DNA of 64,000 nt from an uncultured Sphingomonadaceae bacterium (GCA_947501695.1 CANMWO010000002.1:372001-436000), one strand, 5' to 3'. Counted from the stretch's first letter, positions 53,985-62,288 are shown. Numbers and translations: made by a program. Notes: generated by a model from the sequence alone, not told the origin.

Positions 53985-55069
53985 AAGTAGCAGTGACCGG
54001 CCTGCGCGGAATCCCCAATGTAATGGGTGGTGTGGAAACGCATTGCGAAGAAATGTTGCCGCGTGTCAAAGGCATCGATCCCGACCTCAGTATAACGGTA
54101 TTTGCACGAGCGCCTTATGTCAAAAAATCACGCTACCAATATCGCGGTATATCTATCGTCAGCCTGCCCTCCCCCGTCTCGGTCTGGCGAGAGGCGATAA
54201 CGTCTACCTTCAATGCTATCCTCGCAGCACGCCGGACAAAAATGGATATCATCCACATCCATGCCATTGGCCCGGCCTTACTCACACCCCTGGCGCGTCT
54301 GATGGGACTCAAAGTCGTAGTGACCCATCACGGCGAGGATTATAACCGCGCCAAATGGGGGCGCATTCCCCGGTTTGTCTTACGCATGGGCGAACGGCTG
54401 GGATTGCTATTTGCGGACCATGTCATTGCGGTTTCTCCCTCGCTGGCGAAGAAACTGCAAAAGTCGTTCCCGGGATCGACCAACCGCATTTCCTATATCC
54501 CCAATGGAACGCCGGAACTGCCTCGTTCGCATGGCGATGCACTGAAACGATTTTCGCTGGAACCAAATAGTTATGTACTGGCAGTTGCTCGTCTAGTCCC
54601 CGAAAAAGGGCTACACGATCTCATCAAAGCCCATGCTGATATTCAGGACGGCCGCAAGCTGGTTATCGTCGGCGGTGCCGATCACAATAGCCAATATTCT
54701 GAATCCTTGTTGGAATTGGCCAATGACCGGGTCATATTTACCGGGCTGCAGGATCGCGGAACCTTGCGAGAGCTATATGAAAACGCGGCTTTGTTCGTGA
54801 TGCCATCCTATCACGAAGGCTTGCCTATCGCTGCGCTCGAAGCCGGCTCTTGTTCCACGCCCATGCTGCTCAGCGACATTCAGCCCAACCGCGACATCGG
54901 ACTGCCCGAGAAAGACTATTTTCCGGTCGGCGATACCGGCGCATTGGGCGAGGCGTTGAACAAGCCCAATTATCTGTACCGGGTTGATGCCGCAGAATTT
55001 CGCAAGAAATTTGATTGGGACGAGATCGCGCTCAACACATCATCCATCTATCACAAACTCATGGAATAA
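53981..55069 (+). CDS. Glycosyltransferase family 4 (second)
   Basis: GT4 glycosyltransferase of 362 residues. It begins KVAVTGLRGIPNVMGGVETHCEEM, has VVTHHGEDYNRAKWG (about 105), and the donor half PEKGLHDLIKAH, IVGGADHNSQY and MPSYHEGLPIAALEAGSC with EGLPIAALEA. The start at 53981 overlaps the pyruvyl transferase stop by ATGA; the longer reading from 53903 is antisense filler. It is the last gene of the plus-strand operon. Confidence 0.93.
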   Translation: MKVAVTGLRGIPNVMGGVETHCEEMLPRVKGIDPDLSITVFARAPYVKKSRYQYRGISIVSLPSPVSVWREAITSTFNAILAARRTKMDIIHIHAIGPALLTPLARLMGLKVVVTHHGEDYNRAKWGRIPRFVLRMGERLGLLFADHVIAVSPSLAKKLQKSFPGSTNRISYIPNGTPELPRSHGDALKRFSLEPNSYVLAVARLVPEKGLHDLIKAHADIQDGRKLVIVGGADHNSQYSESLLELANDRVIFTGLQDRGTLRELYENAALFVMPSYHEGLPIAALEAGSCSTPMLLSDIQPNRDIGLPEKDYFPVGDTGALGEALNKPNYLYRVDAAEFRKKFDWDEIALNTSSIYHKLME

Positions 55070-55078
55070 AAGCGACGA

Positions 55079-56473
55079 TTAGAAACCGTTGCGGTGGACA
55101 ATAACACCGAAGGTCCGCGCGAGAATTACCAGGTCATAGCCGAGTGACCAGCGTTGGATATATTCCAAATCTGATGCCAGACGCTGTTCCAGATCCGCGC
55201 GCGTCATCGTTGCGCCGCGAAAACCCCTGACCTGTGCCAATCCTGTCAAACCCGGCACTGTCGCATGACGTAGCCAGTAGTTCCGATCAATTTCCCAGAA
55301 AAGTTTACTGTCTGCTTTGGAACCCAGCGCATGGGGACGTGGGCCGACCAGACTCATTGTACCGAACAGAACATTGAACAACTGCGGCAGTTCATCGATA
55401 CTGGTAGCCCGAATGAATCGACCGACACGGGTAATTCGATTATCATCACGATCGGTTGACCGGTCGCCATTTAAATCGCTTAAATCGTCTCGCATGCTAC
55501 GAAATTTATAGATGTTGAAAAGCCGGTTGCCGTGACCCAGTCGTTGCTGTTTGAACAATATCGGGCCGCGACTTTCCATTTTAATGGCAATCGCGGTGAC
55601 CAGCATCAAAGGCGCTAGAAACAGAATCGCCATCGACACAATTATGAGATCCACCAGACGTTTCAACCATAGTTGCAAGCGCGTCAGAGGTTTAACTTGC
55701 GACGCATGGATCAACCCCATGCTATGGCTGTTTACCGGTGCAGACCTGTAATGCCGGTAGACGTCTCCCGTGACACCGGTACTTTTGAGAACCAGTGCCC
55801 AATCATTATGACGTTCAATGGGACAAGCCACAACAACGCGGTCGATGGACCGAAACAAATTTCCCAATCGATCCAGCATGGCAGGATCAGAGATATCGGG
55901 ATGCAATCCGGTTTCCTTCGCATCAATCATCGGTTGATCGAAAATCGGACCATGCGGAACGCCATCCACGATAATCAGTTCACTGAGCGGATTAGCGCCC
56001 AGCATCCGCTTGGCAAATACATGGCATATATAGCGACCACCTGCGATCAAAGCCGATGAAATTAAAAATCCGAAAGCCAAGAATGATGGATGATGCTGCT
56101 TCAATATCGACAGGCCAAAGAGGATGAAGAGGATCAACGTCAACGTCGCAAAAAGCGATGCGATACTGCGCACTGTTGCGCCAGCGCTCTTATAGAGTGC
56201 TCCCCGACCATAGGCATTACTATTCAATGCAAGCGCCAGAAAAATAGGGATCGACAACAGGCCAAGCTTCAATCCCGGCGAAGCGAACGGCTGATCAAGC
56301 AACAAGCTATTGCTTATCAGAAAGCCAATAAATACCGCCAAAGCATCTGTTATCAGCATGATCGAATAAATTCCCGCCCGCCGTGACCGCTTGGTCAGGC
56401 TGGAGTCTTTTTTCGGGGCGATTTTCGAGGCTGTGAAAGATGCGTTTTGCAGAGCGCGTATCGTTGCAGTCAT
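55079..56473 (-). CDS. Polyprenyl-phosphate sugar-1-P transferase (initiating)
   Basis: Polyisoprenyl-phosphate hexose-1-phosphate transferase of 464 residues, the enzyme that loads the first sugar (usually Glc-1-P or Gal-1-P) onto undecaprenyl phosphate. N-terminal helices (about 35-150) lead to a soluble CoA-binding-like region and the catalytic domain (about 265-464), with [65 protein letters not shown] and the reentrant helix. It is convergent with the GT4 gene and transcribed away from the acetyltransferase. Confidence 0.95.
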   Translation of the reverse strand: MTATIRALQNASFTASKIAPKKDSSLTKRSRRAGIYSIMLITDALAVFIGFLISNSLLLDQPFASPGLKLGLLSIPIFLALALNSNAYGRGALYKSAGATVRSIASLFATLTLILFILFGLSILKQHHPSFLAFGFLISSALIAGGRYICHVFAKRMLGANPLSELIIVDGVPHGPIFDQPMIDAKETGLHPDISDPAMLDRLGNLFRSIDRVVVACPIERHNDWALVLKSTGVTGDVYRHYRSAPVNSHSMGLIHASQVKPLTRLQLWLKRLVDLIIVSMAILFLAPLMLVTAIAIKMESRGPILFKQQRLGHGNRLFNIYKFRSMRDDLSDLNGDRSTDRDDNRITRVGRFIRATSIDELPQLFNVLFGTMSLVGPRPHALGSKADSKLFWEIDRNYWLRHATVPGLTGLAQVRGFRGATMTRADLEQRLASDLEYIQRWSLGYDLVILARTFGVIVHRNGF

Positions 56474-56840
56474 CCGAGAACCCTTTCACGATCATTTCAG
56501 CGATATGGCGAGGCCAGCCCAAAGGTAAGAAATTCAAAAACAATGTTGCGCCGCAACAATCAAATCTCTTGATCAGTCCATTTTCTTATCTTTTTGGATC
56601 GAAATAGATCGTGCCTGCCATACTGAAACGGGTTTAAGATATTCCCCTGAGCATTTTTATTGCCATCCTAAAATCGGCTTGTCACCCCATGTTTACAGCG
56701 TCCAAGACAGGGTGTGTATTCAACACGATTAGATACCATATGGTCTATCCGCAGTTGCCATGAACGGCATTTGTGCCACGATAGACAGAGTCGAATTCAG
56801 ATGTTGCATCGCAATATTTCGATGCCGAGGAGCACAAGCT
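56474..56840. promoter_or_regulatory. Divergent regulatory region with two palindromes
   Basis: A 367-base gap between the initiating transferase and the acetyltransferase gene. It contains a 15-base near-perfect palindrome TGTTGCG-C-CGCAACA (56544-56558), 70 bases before the transferase start, and ACCATATGGT (56735-56744), about 100 bases before the acetyltransferase start. Both are candidate operators. No gene is seen apart from a Cys-rich, unlikely 5' extension of the acetyltransferase from ATG 56760. Confidence 0.5.
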
Positions 56841-57506
56841 TTGGATAATGCGCTAACAAAAAATATCGAGGCAAGAGACACCGGTTCGAATCAAATTCGT
56901 AGCTTGCGCTACACTTGGGCACTGATCCTGTCTGATCTTTATCGCTATGCCGGGAACCGCAGCACTCGATCCTTTCTGCGTCACTTTCTGTTTACGCCGG
57001 GCTTCAAATATTCAACCGTCATGCGGCTTTGCGGTTGCCTGAAAAAACGCAGTCTAATGCGCTTCACGCTCTACCCGCCCCTTAAACTCTTACTCCTGCG
57101 CTATCGCTATAAATATGGTATTGCCATTCCGGAATATACCAAAATTGGCCCCGGGTTTTTCATCAACCGTTTTGGCAATATCATGATCAATGGCGACGCG
57201 ATTATCGGCGCCAATTGCAATATCACACACGGTTCCATGCTCGGACAAATGAACCGGGGCCCGAAGCAAGGATCTCCTATATTAGGTGATGGCGTCTTTC
57301 TGGCTGCCGGATGCAAAGTCATTGGCAAGATTAATATCGGCAATCGCGCGGCCATTGGCGCAAATGCGGTCGTCACGAAGCCTGTTCCCGACGATGCAGT
57401 GGTGGGCGGGATCCCGGCAAGAATATTGTCGATGAACGGATCGGAAGGCTATATAAACCGGCGCGTCGATGCCAATTATAGCACTAGTTTTCAGCCGGTT
57501 TCTTAG
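56841..57506 (+). CDS. Serine acetyltransferase-like acyltransferase
   Basis: Left-handed beta-helix acyltransferase of about 221 residues, similar to serine acetyltransferase (CysE-like) proteins in polysaccharide loci. Hexapeptide repeats run over about 110-205: INGDAIIGANCNITHGSMLGQ, SPILGDGVFLAAGCKVIG, INIGNRAAIGANAVV, then VVGGIPARIL. A catalytic His is in ITHGSM. The start is unsure: TTG at 56841 follows GAGGAG at about 9 bases, while the ATG at 56760 lacks a ribosome site and adds implausible Cys-rich residues. A role in acetylating the polymer fits the context. Confidence 0.8.
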   Translation: MDNALTKNIEARDTGSNQIRSLRYTWALILSDLYRYAGNRSTRSFLRHFLFTPGFKYSTVMRLCGCLKKRSLMRFTLYPPLKLLLLRYRYKYGIAIPEYTKIGPGFFINRFGNIMINGDAIIGANCNITHGSMLGQMNRGPKQGSPILGDGVFLAAGCKVIGKINIGNRAAIGANAVVTKPVPDDAVVGGIPARILSMNGSEGYINRRVDANYSTSFQPVS

Positions 57507-57514
57507 ACCTACAC

Positions 57515-58102
57515 CTAGAAGAAACGCTCCACGATCCTGATGGTATCTCCCGGATAGATGCGGGTATTACTCCCCAATCTGATCTTCACTTCATTTGGTT
57601 GATCAGAGCGTTTGATGAAAATCTGCTTTTGCTGTGCGCGATATGTAAATCCATCCGCTTTTGCTATGGCGGCTAGCACCGTCATGTCGGGATTATAGGG
57701 GTATTCGCCCGGCTTATTAACTTCGCCCAATATATAAATCGGTCGAAAATTTTTAACCTCGACGTTCACTTGCGGATTGATCACATAGCCATCCGCCAAT
57801 GATGCAGCGATATTCAGCCCTAGGTCGGCAGGGGTAAGACCAGCCGCCGGGATATTTCCCACCAACGGAAAAGCGAGAACACCGTTGGCGCCGATAATAA
57901 ATTCTCCGGTTAGCGTGTCCTCGCCATAGGTGTTGATCTGAACCGTTTCTCCAGCACGCAATTGATAGGATTGATTAATGTCCGGCTGTTCGGCCGTTTC
58001 AACCGGAAACGCCCCAGAGGACGCGCAAGCAGTCAAAAACAGCGTGATCATAAGAACCGAGCCAATCTTTCGACAGGTTCTTATGCCAAATCGGGTTTCC
58101 AT
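57515..58102 (-). CDS. Polysaccharide export lipoprotein (Wza-like)
   Basis: Polysaccharide export protein of 195 residues. Lipoprotein signal with LTAC (about Cys25); Poly_export domain (about 45-120: YQLRAGETVQINTYGEDTLTGEF, FPLVGNIPAAGLTPADL) and one SLBB domain (about 120-195: IYILGEVNKPGEYPYNPDMTVLAAI). It is about half the size of E. coli Wza (379), lacking the C-terminal helix that forms its outer-membrane pore, so the BBP2_2 barrel encoded at 43019 could complete the channel (inference). The start at 58102 has GGAAAACTAT before it. Confidence 0.92.
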   Translation of the reverse strand: METRFGIRTCRKIGSVLMITLFLTACASSGAFPVETAEQPDINQSYQLRAGETVQINTYGEDTLTGEFIIGANGVLAFPLVGNIPAAGLTPADLGLNIAASLADGYVINPQVNVEVKNFRPIYILGEVNKPGEYPYNPDMTVLAAIAKADGFTYRAQQKQIFIKRSDQPNEVKIRLGSNTRIYPGDTIRIVERFF

Positions 58103-58215
58103 ATAGTTTTCCAGCCAGCCAAAGCGAAGCCCCCAAAACATTGATAATATTTGTGGGGATCGCACTCAAGTTCCGCACGACAATCGGAAAGACAAACTGG
58201 ATCAACGGATAATAT

Positions 58216-58261
58216 TGGCGCACCCGACAGGATTCGAACCTGTGACCTCTGCCTTCGGAGG
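58216..58261 (-). other. 3' fragment of tRNA-Arg(CCG), likely att site
   Basis: On the minus strand the sequence reads from the anticodon loop (CTCCGAA, anticodon CCG) through the 3' anticodon strand GGCAG, variable bases AGGTC, a perfect T arm (ACAGG-TTCGAAT-CCTGT), the acceptor strand CGGGTGC, discriminator G and encoded CCA. The partner 5' strand (CTGCC), D arm and 5' acceptor are absent: the bases before the loop read GTTAGTTTC. This is the 46-base end of a tRNA-Arg, the size and position of the core att repeat left by tRNA-targeting integrases. The element would lie to the right, where an intact gene should be. Confidence 0.8.
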
Positions 58262-58381
58262 AAACTAACCGTAGTGTTTTGTTTCATTCGGCTTGGATTA
58301 TTGGCTTTTGGGACAAATAATCAGCACGTAACGGTCACACGTTACCTGAAACTGGCATCCCCACCTTGTAAATGGATGGTT

Positions 58382-59002
58382 TCATGAGCGCCTCCGGAAT
58401 TTGGAACCTTCATAACAGCGAACTTCATTGCCACGTTCCAATTCCCTATTCTGCTGCCAAACACCTTCCTTGGATTTGCTTGCTGTCAATTCGCGTTGTT
58501 CCTCAAAAATCAGCACCAATTTCAATCGAGCGATCTTCTTGTTTGCAAATTGCGACCGTTGATCCTGCGAAACCGATGTTATACCCGTTGGTGTGTGAGT
58601 AGCCCGCACCGCGCTATCGGTTTTGTTCACATGCTGGCCGCCCGGACCAGATGCTCGGATTGCTTGATACTTGATGTCTTGATCCTTCAGCTCCGGAACA
58701 TCATCATCATTTGGGATTGGTTTCACACCAACATACCAGTTTTTTCGCTTATGCTTGGGACGGAACGGACTTTCCCCGATCCAACGGATAGTTCCAGTCC
58801 GCTCGTCAGCAAAAGCCTCACAGCCTTTTCCAGACACAGATATCAGCAATGAAGAAGCTGCTTCATCTGGACGCTCCAAGAGTTCGCACTCCAACCCTAG
58901 TTTGGCAGCCTCTTTGCCAAAGACATTCGCCAGCTTTGATACAAACCACTGACATTCTTTCGGACCTTGACCAGCCGTGATGTGGAGAATGATGTTTTTC
59001 AT
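58382..59002 (-). CDS. prfH: PrfH, release-factor homologue for damaged ribosomes
   Basis: PrfH of 206 residues. It carries the peptidyl-tRNA hydrolysis loop GPGGQHVNKTDSAVRATH (GGQ at about 120) but lacks the long N-terminal and codon-recognition domains of RF1/RF2. Its N-terminus (MKNIILHITAGQGPKECQW) is specific to PrfH. Known work shows PrfH acts with its partner RtcB2: PrfH frees the nascent chain from ribosomes whose 16S decoding centre has been cut, so that the ligase can reseal the RNA. Its start overlaps the rtcB stop (ATGA). The C-terminus is basic. Confidence 0.93.
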   Translation of the reverse strand: MKNIILHITAGQGPKECQWFVSKLANVFGKEAAKLGLECELLERPDEAASSLLISVSGKGCEAFADERTGTIRWIGESPFRPKHKRKNWYVGVKPIPNDDDVPELKDQDIKYQAIRASGPGGQHVNKTDSAVRATHTPTGITSVSQDQRSQFANKKIARLKLVLIFEEQRELTASKSKEGVWQQNRELERGNEVRCYEGSKFRRRS

Positions 59003-60108
59003 GTCCGCCTCGTTTTATATGTGATGATTGGTCGCAGGGTGGCGACGATCTCGATAAGATTAGCTTTGCATAGATCGTTGATAACACTCTCAATATCCTT
59101 GTAGGCTTGGGGCGCTTCTTCAAAGATCAGGTTCTTGTCTTCGCAGATCACCCTCCCTCCCAAGTTTGTGCGCTCAAGGTCAGATATTTTTACCCGCCTT
59201 CCAAGCTTGGCCTTTGCATCACTTCGCGTCCATTTCCGGCCAGCGCCATGCGCGAGCGAATGTAAAGCCACATCTGCTTCCGCCAACTTCGGCGAAACAA
59301 GATAGGTCATTGTTCCGCGTGATCCCGGTATCACAACCAATCCTTTGTCGGCTGGTGCTGCGCCCTTCCGATGCAGCCAGCCCTCATTGTGCGGCGTCAC
59401 ACTGTTGTGGAAAATATCCAACTTCCGTTCGGCTCCCGCGCCCAGTCGGCTTAGAAAACGGTCCGCGATAATGTCTCTATTCAGTTCCGCCCAGCGCATC
59501 GCTTGGTCATGCTTGCCTCGATATGATGCAAAGGCGTCGCTGGTAACGTCCAAGCCTTGCGTGTTGTAATGATGGATATGCTCTTGCAATATTGCTTGAC
59601 CAAGCCCCCTAGAGCCGCTGTGCACAAGCAGTAACATCCGTTCAGCATCCAACCAATGTCGATGAAACACCGCTTCATTGACGATAGTTTCGACCGTCTG
59701 AAATTCAGCAAAATGATTGCCGCCACCGATTGTACCTAGAGTTTCTCCATCAAGGTCTGCTGGCAAGTTCATTTCGGCAAGCTTCGTACGATGGTCACCG
59801 GTCCACGGCGTTTCCAGACCCGTCAACTTTCTAACGATCTTGTCGAGTTTGAACTTCCTGCTTGGCATGTCTGTCTGCCAAAGTGCCATCCCGCAACCAA
59901 TGTCATTCCCCACAAGATGCGGATAGACATGGCTTGGTGACCAGAACGCGGCACCTATCGGTATACCACGCCCAGCGTGAAGGTCAGGGAGGCCAACAGC
60001 GCGTTCTATCCCTTCAAGGGTGGCGGTTTGATTAAGTTGGTCAATAGCTTGCTGATCAAGCCAACTGTCATCGGACGAGATGATATGGACGTTTTTGTTC
60101 ATGGTCAT
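58999..60108 (-). CDS. rtcB: RtcB-type RNA ligase (RtcB2)
   Basis: RNA 3'-phosphate ligase of the RtcB family, 369 residues, GTP- and Mn-dependent. Metal and catalytic motifs: VGNDIGCGMAL with the metal Cys (about 65), GTIGGGNHFAEF (about 125), VHSGSRGLGQ (about 160) and the guanylated His in SLAHGAGRKWTRSDAK (about 305). It is shorter than E. coli RtcB (408), as is the RtcB2 type paired with PrfH. The start at 60108 follows GGGGAGAT and overlaps the preceding gene stop (ATGA); an ATG at 60102 is the alternative. No RtcA or RtcR is present. Confidence 0.93.
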   Translation of the reverse strand: MTMNKNVHIISSDDSWLDQQAIDQLNQTATLEGIERAVGLPDLHAGRGIPIGAAFWSPSHVYPHLVGNDIGCGMALWQTDMPSRKFKLDKIVRKLTGLETPWTGDHRTKLAEMNLPADLDGETLGTIGGGNHFAEFQTVETIVNEAVFHRHWLDAERMLLLVHSGSRGLGQAILQEHIHHYNTQGLDVTSDAFASYRGKHDQAMRWAELNRDIIADRFLSRLGAGAERKLDIFHNSVTPHNEGWLHRKGAAPADKGLVVIPGSRGTMTYLVSPKLAEADVALHSLAHGAGRKWTRSDAKAKLGRRVKISDLERTNLGGRVICEDKNLIFEEAPQAYKDIESVINDLCKANLIEIVATLRPIITYKTRRT

Positions 60109-60842
60109 TGAACATCTCCCCGATTGCTTAGTTTGTGCAGTTTCAGTTCCTTTTTTGAAAGTTGTTTCCAAATGGCGACAGACCATCGTTCATGCTCAAG
60201 CCAAGTTTCGTTCTTGAGTTCATCTCGTAGCTGGTCGTCGGAACATTTGGGATTGCTGTTTAGTGTGCAGTGAAACCAAAGCCCGTTGCGTCGAAGCAAA
60301 AGAGTGTCCTCAGCAATCCGCCGAAAATCGTCGAATGGACCGGGGTCATATTGATAAATGTTCCGGGCGTAGGGATAATCCCACTTCAAACCCAATTGAG
60401 CACAAAGCGCCCGCGTTTCCTTCACGATACCATCAAACGGATCGACATAAAGGTCAGGCCACCAACGACTTGGAGCAGATGCGCCTCGCCAACTATGTTG
60501 CCCCAGCCAACTGTCTCTCTGATCCACCGATATCCGAACCATGATCAAATCTTCGATATGATCTCGGACGTGCATTTTTACCGTGCTGCCGGTATCTAGC
60601 CGTTCACAGATTTCACTAAAAACATCATTCCATAGACGCCCACGCTGCTTTTGCAGAAAACGCCTCAGCGGCGCGAGGTTTTCATTCAGTGATTTGGTAT
60701 AGGCGGCCTCTTCCCAAGCATGTCTTTTATGGCCTACGAATTTTCTATCTACATTTTTGTCTTTCTTCAATTTTACTGCTGGAGCATGGCTTGCTCCCCA
60801 TCGTGGGCGTTCCACAATGACTTTGAACATATCAGCACGCAT
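60105..60842 (-). CDS. Uncharacterised basic protein of PrfH-RtcB operon
   Basis: Protein of 245 residues, first gene of the operon, with start at 60842 set by GAGGAGAAACGCC before the ATG (MRADMFKVIVERPRWG). The N-terminal third is strongly basic (KLKKDKNVDRKFVGHKRH). A middle part WNDVFSEICERLDTGSTVKMHVRDHI (about 110-135) reads as a helical, possibly RNA-contacting segment. The C-terminal half is rich in Trp, Tyr, Arg and Asp (YQYDPGPFDDFRRIAEDTLLLRRNGLWFHCTL). There is no signal peptide or membrane helix. It overlaps rtcB by 4 bases. Function is unknown; a role in rRNA or ribosome recognition is inference from context. See findings. Confidence 0.85.
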   Translation of the reverse strand: MRADMFKVIVERPRWGASHAPAVKLKKDKNVDRKFVGHKRHAWEEAAYTKSLNENLAPLRRFLQKQRGRLWNDVFSEICERLDTGSTVKMHVRDHIEDLIMVRISVDQRDSWLGQHSWRGASAPSRWWPDLYVDPFDGIVKETRALCAQLGLKWDYPYARNIYQYDPGPFDDFRRIAEDTLLLRRNGLWFHCTLNSNPKCSDDQLRDELKNETWLEHERWSVAIWKQLSKKELKLHKLSNRGDVQ

Positions 60843-60993
60843 GGCGTTTCTCCTCAAATGAGAGGAAAGCAGGCGACGAAATTGATGGCCCAAAATTGGA
60901 GACCATTTGTATTTTATTGAGTGGGAATATCGCAGCGTTGTTGCCACGAAAATAGGTTAGGCGAGCGAACTCACCGACATAGGAATTGCCCAT
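60832..60993 (-). CDS. Possible 53-residue upstream reading frame
   Basis: ATG at 60993 with AGGA eight bases upstream opens 53 codons ending 8 bases inside the next gene (start 60842), in another frame. It begins MGNSYVGEFARLTYFRGNN. The overlap would couple its translation to the operon. It could be a leader or regulatory peptide, or chance. No homologue is recognised. Confidence 0.35.
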   Translation of the reverse strand: MGNSYVGEFARLTYFRGNNAAIFPLNKIQMVSNFGPSISSPAFLSFEEKRHAC

Positions 60994-61058
60994 GAATATT
61001 GTTCCTGAATACTAAAGAATAGTGGAGTGATTGCGTTACGTGTTTGCGTATTTTGCAT
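60957..61058 (-). CDS. Possible 33-residue leader peptide
   Basis: ATG at 61058 lies seven bases after a strong AAGGAAAGGAG on the minus strand and opens 33 codons (MQNTQTRNAITPLFFS ...), ending at a TAA inside the next short frame. A Shine-Dalgarno this good is unexpected in an intergenic stretch. It could be a leader peptide for the ribosome-repair operon. The rest of the 435-base gap (60843-61277) shows the operator at 61233 but no other gene. Confidence 0.45.
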   Translation of the reverse strand: MQNTQTRNAITPLFFSIQEQYSWAIPMSVSSLA

Positions 61059-61232
61059 GATGCACTCCTTTCCTTGGTATTGAACAATCGGGGTTGAACG
61101 CGATCCATTATGTGCAGCATGTCGATAAATCAAGTATAAATTGAAACCAGTTTTTCGGGCGCTTCTCCAGCTAACAAAGCAATCGAGGCCAGCCTTTGCC
61201 TTTTTCTGCTTGCATAATAGCTATCGCAAACT

Positions 61233-61249
61233 ACTTTGTATTACAAAGT
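61233..61249. promoter_or_regulatory. Palindromic operator candidate
   Basis: A perfect inverted repeat ACTTTGT-ATT-ACAAAGT, 29 bases before the membrane-protein start, with a third half-site ACAAAGT at 61260-61266. It is a plausible binding site for the winged-helix regulator encoded just downstream (61879), giving autoregulation of this operon. Confidence 0.6.
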
Positions 61250-61277
61250 TAGCTCCAAAACAAAGTTGATTCGAATA

Positions 61278-61886
61278 ATGCAGGAAATTGACAAAGCCTT
61301 GTCTGATATCGGGCATATACGTCAGCAACTGGCCGCAAACAGCCGGTTTCAAGGGTTTACGCCTCCGATTATTGCCCTAACGGGTCTGCTGGCAATTTGC
61401 CTTGCGGCCTTGCAATCCAGCCGGCCCGAGCTGGCGCGTGACATTTCTTCGTATTTTTCGCTTTGGATATTGCTGGCGGTCATCTGCGGCCTGTTGACGG
61501 CAAGCGATGCCGTGGTCAGAGCGCGAATTACCCATCGCGGCATGGCCGATATGATGCTGGCGACGACGCTACGTCAATTCATCCCTGCTGGATTGATCGG
61601 TGCCGTCTTTGGTTTGTTCGTTATCACCCAAGCCTCTGAAGCGGCCTGGTTGTTGCCAGGATTATGGCAGATGCTCGTTGCGCTGGGGATATTTACAGCG
61701 CTGTCCAGCCTACCGCCGCGCACTATCTGGGCTGTTGTATTCTATTTTCTCGCTGGTTTGGCCTCGTTGGCATTGGCGCAGGCCTACCCCCTTTCTCCTT
61801 GGATAATGGGCGTACCATTTGGCGTGGGCCAGTTGCTGGCAGCTTTGATATTACATGATGCAAGAAAGCAGGCCAAACATGACTGA
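61278..61886 (+). CDS. Multi-pass membrane protein
   Basis: Membrane protein of 202 residues with a short helical N-terminus (MQEIDKALSDIGHIRQQLAA) followed by about six membrane helices (from residue about 32 to 195) and a basic tail. The ATG at 61278 is chosen over a TTG at 61236, because the TTG lies inside the palindromic operator. It overlaps the winged-helix regulator gene by 8 bases. Function unknown; proteins of this layout occur next to such regulators, perhaps as sensors. Confidence 0.8.
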   Translation: MQEIDKALSDIGHIRQQLAANSRFQGFTPPIIALTGLLAICLAALQSSRPELARDISSYFSLWILLAVICGLLTASDAVVRARITHRGMADMMLATTLRQFIPAGLIGAVFGLFVITQASEAAWLLPGLWQMLVALGIFTALSSLPPRTIWAVVFYFLAGLASLALAQAYPLSPWIMGVPFGVGQLLAALILHDARKQAKHD

Positions 61887-62277
61887 CAATAATGAAGAAG
61901 CACCTTTTGCATTTGATGGGCTTGACCGGCTTTTTCATGAGAAGGCGCGATTGGGAATTTTGACTTCGCTAGTTACCCATACAGATGGAATCGGCTTTAC
62001 CCAGCTAAAGGAACTGTGTGGTCTGACCGATGGGAATCTCAGCCGTCACATGCAGGTTCTTGAAGAAGCCGGCATGGTCGAGCTCCGCAAAGGATATGAG
62101 GGCAAAAGACCGCATACCAATTGTCGGCTCACCGACGAAGGGCGTCTCCGTTTTTCCGAATATCTGCTGGTTTTAGAGCAGGTCCTGCGAGGAGCGGCCA
62201 GTGCACCGTCTCCTGAACGCAAAGACAATTCAGATGACGATAGCAGCCCGTTGGGGCTTTCCCCTAAACCAGCATAG
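61879..62277 (+). CDS. Winged-helix transcriptional regulator
   Basis: Regulator of 132 residues. The DNA-binding part (about 12-95) is a winged helix of the MarR/HTH_34 type: LFHEKARLGILTSL, FTQLKELCGLTDGNLSRHMQVLEEAGMVELRKGYEGKRPHT and RLTDEGRLRFSEYL, with the recognition helix around LTDGNLSRHM. The C-terminal tail is Ser/Pro/Asp-rich. It is co-transcribed with the membrane protein before it and the VIT-domain protein after it, and a palindrome upstream is a candidate target. Confidence 0.9.
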   Translation: MTDNNEEAPFAFDGLDRLFHEKARLGILTSLVTHTDGIGFTQLKELCGLTDGNLSRHMQVLEEAGMVELRKGYEGKRPHTNCRLTDEGRLRFSEYLLVLEQVLRGAASAPSPERKDNSDDDSSPLGLSPKPA

Positions 62278-62288
62278 AGAAACAGAAA

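Noticed and set aside
56760-56840. ATG start for the acetyltransferase
   Set aside because: No ribosome site and Cys-rich sequence unlike the family; TTG at 56841 with GAGGAG is preferred, though not proven.
58216-58300. Complete tRNA gene
   Set aside because: Only the 3' half fits; no D arm, 5' anticodon strand or 5' acceptor strand can be found upstream on the minus strand.
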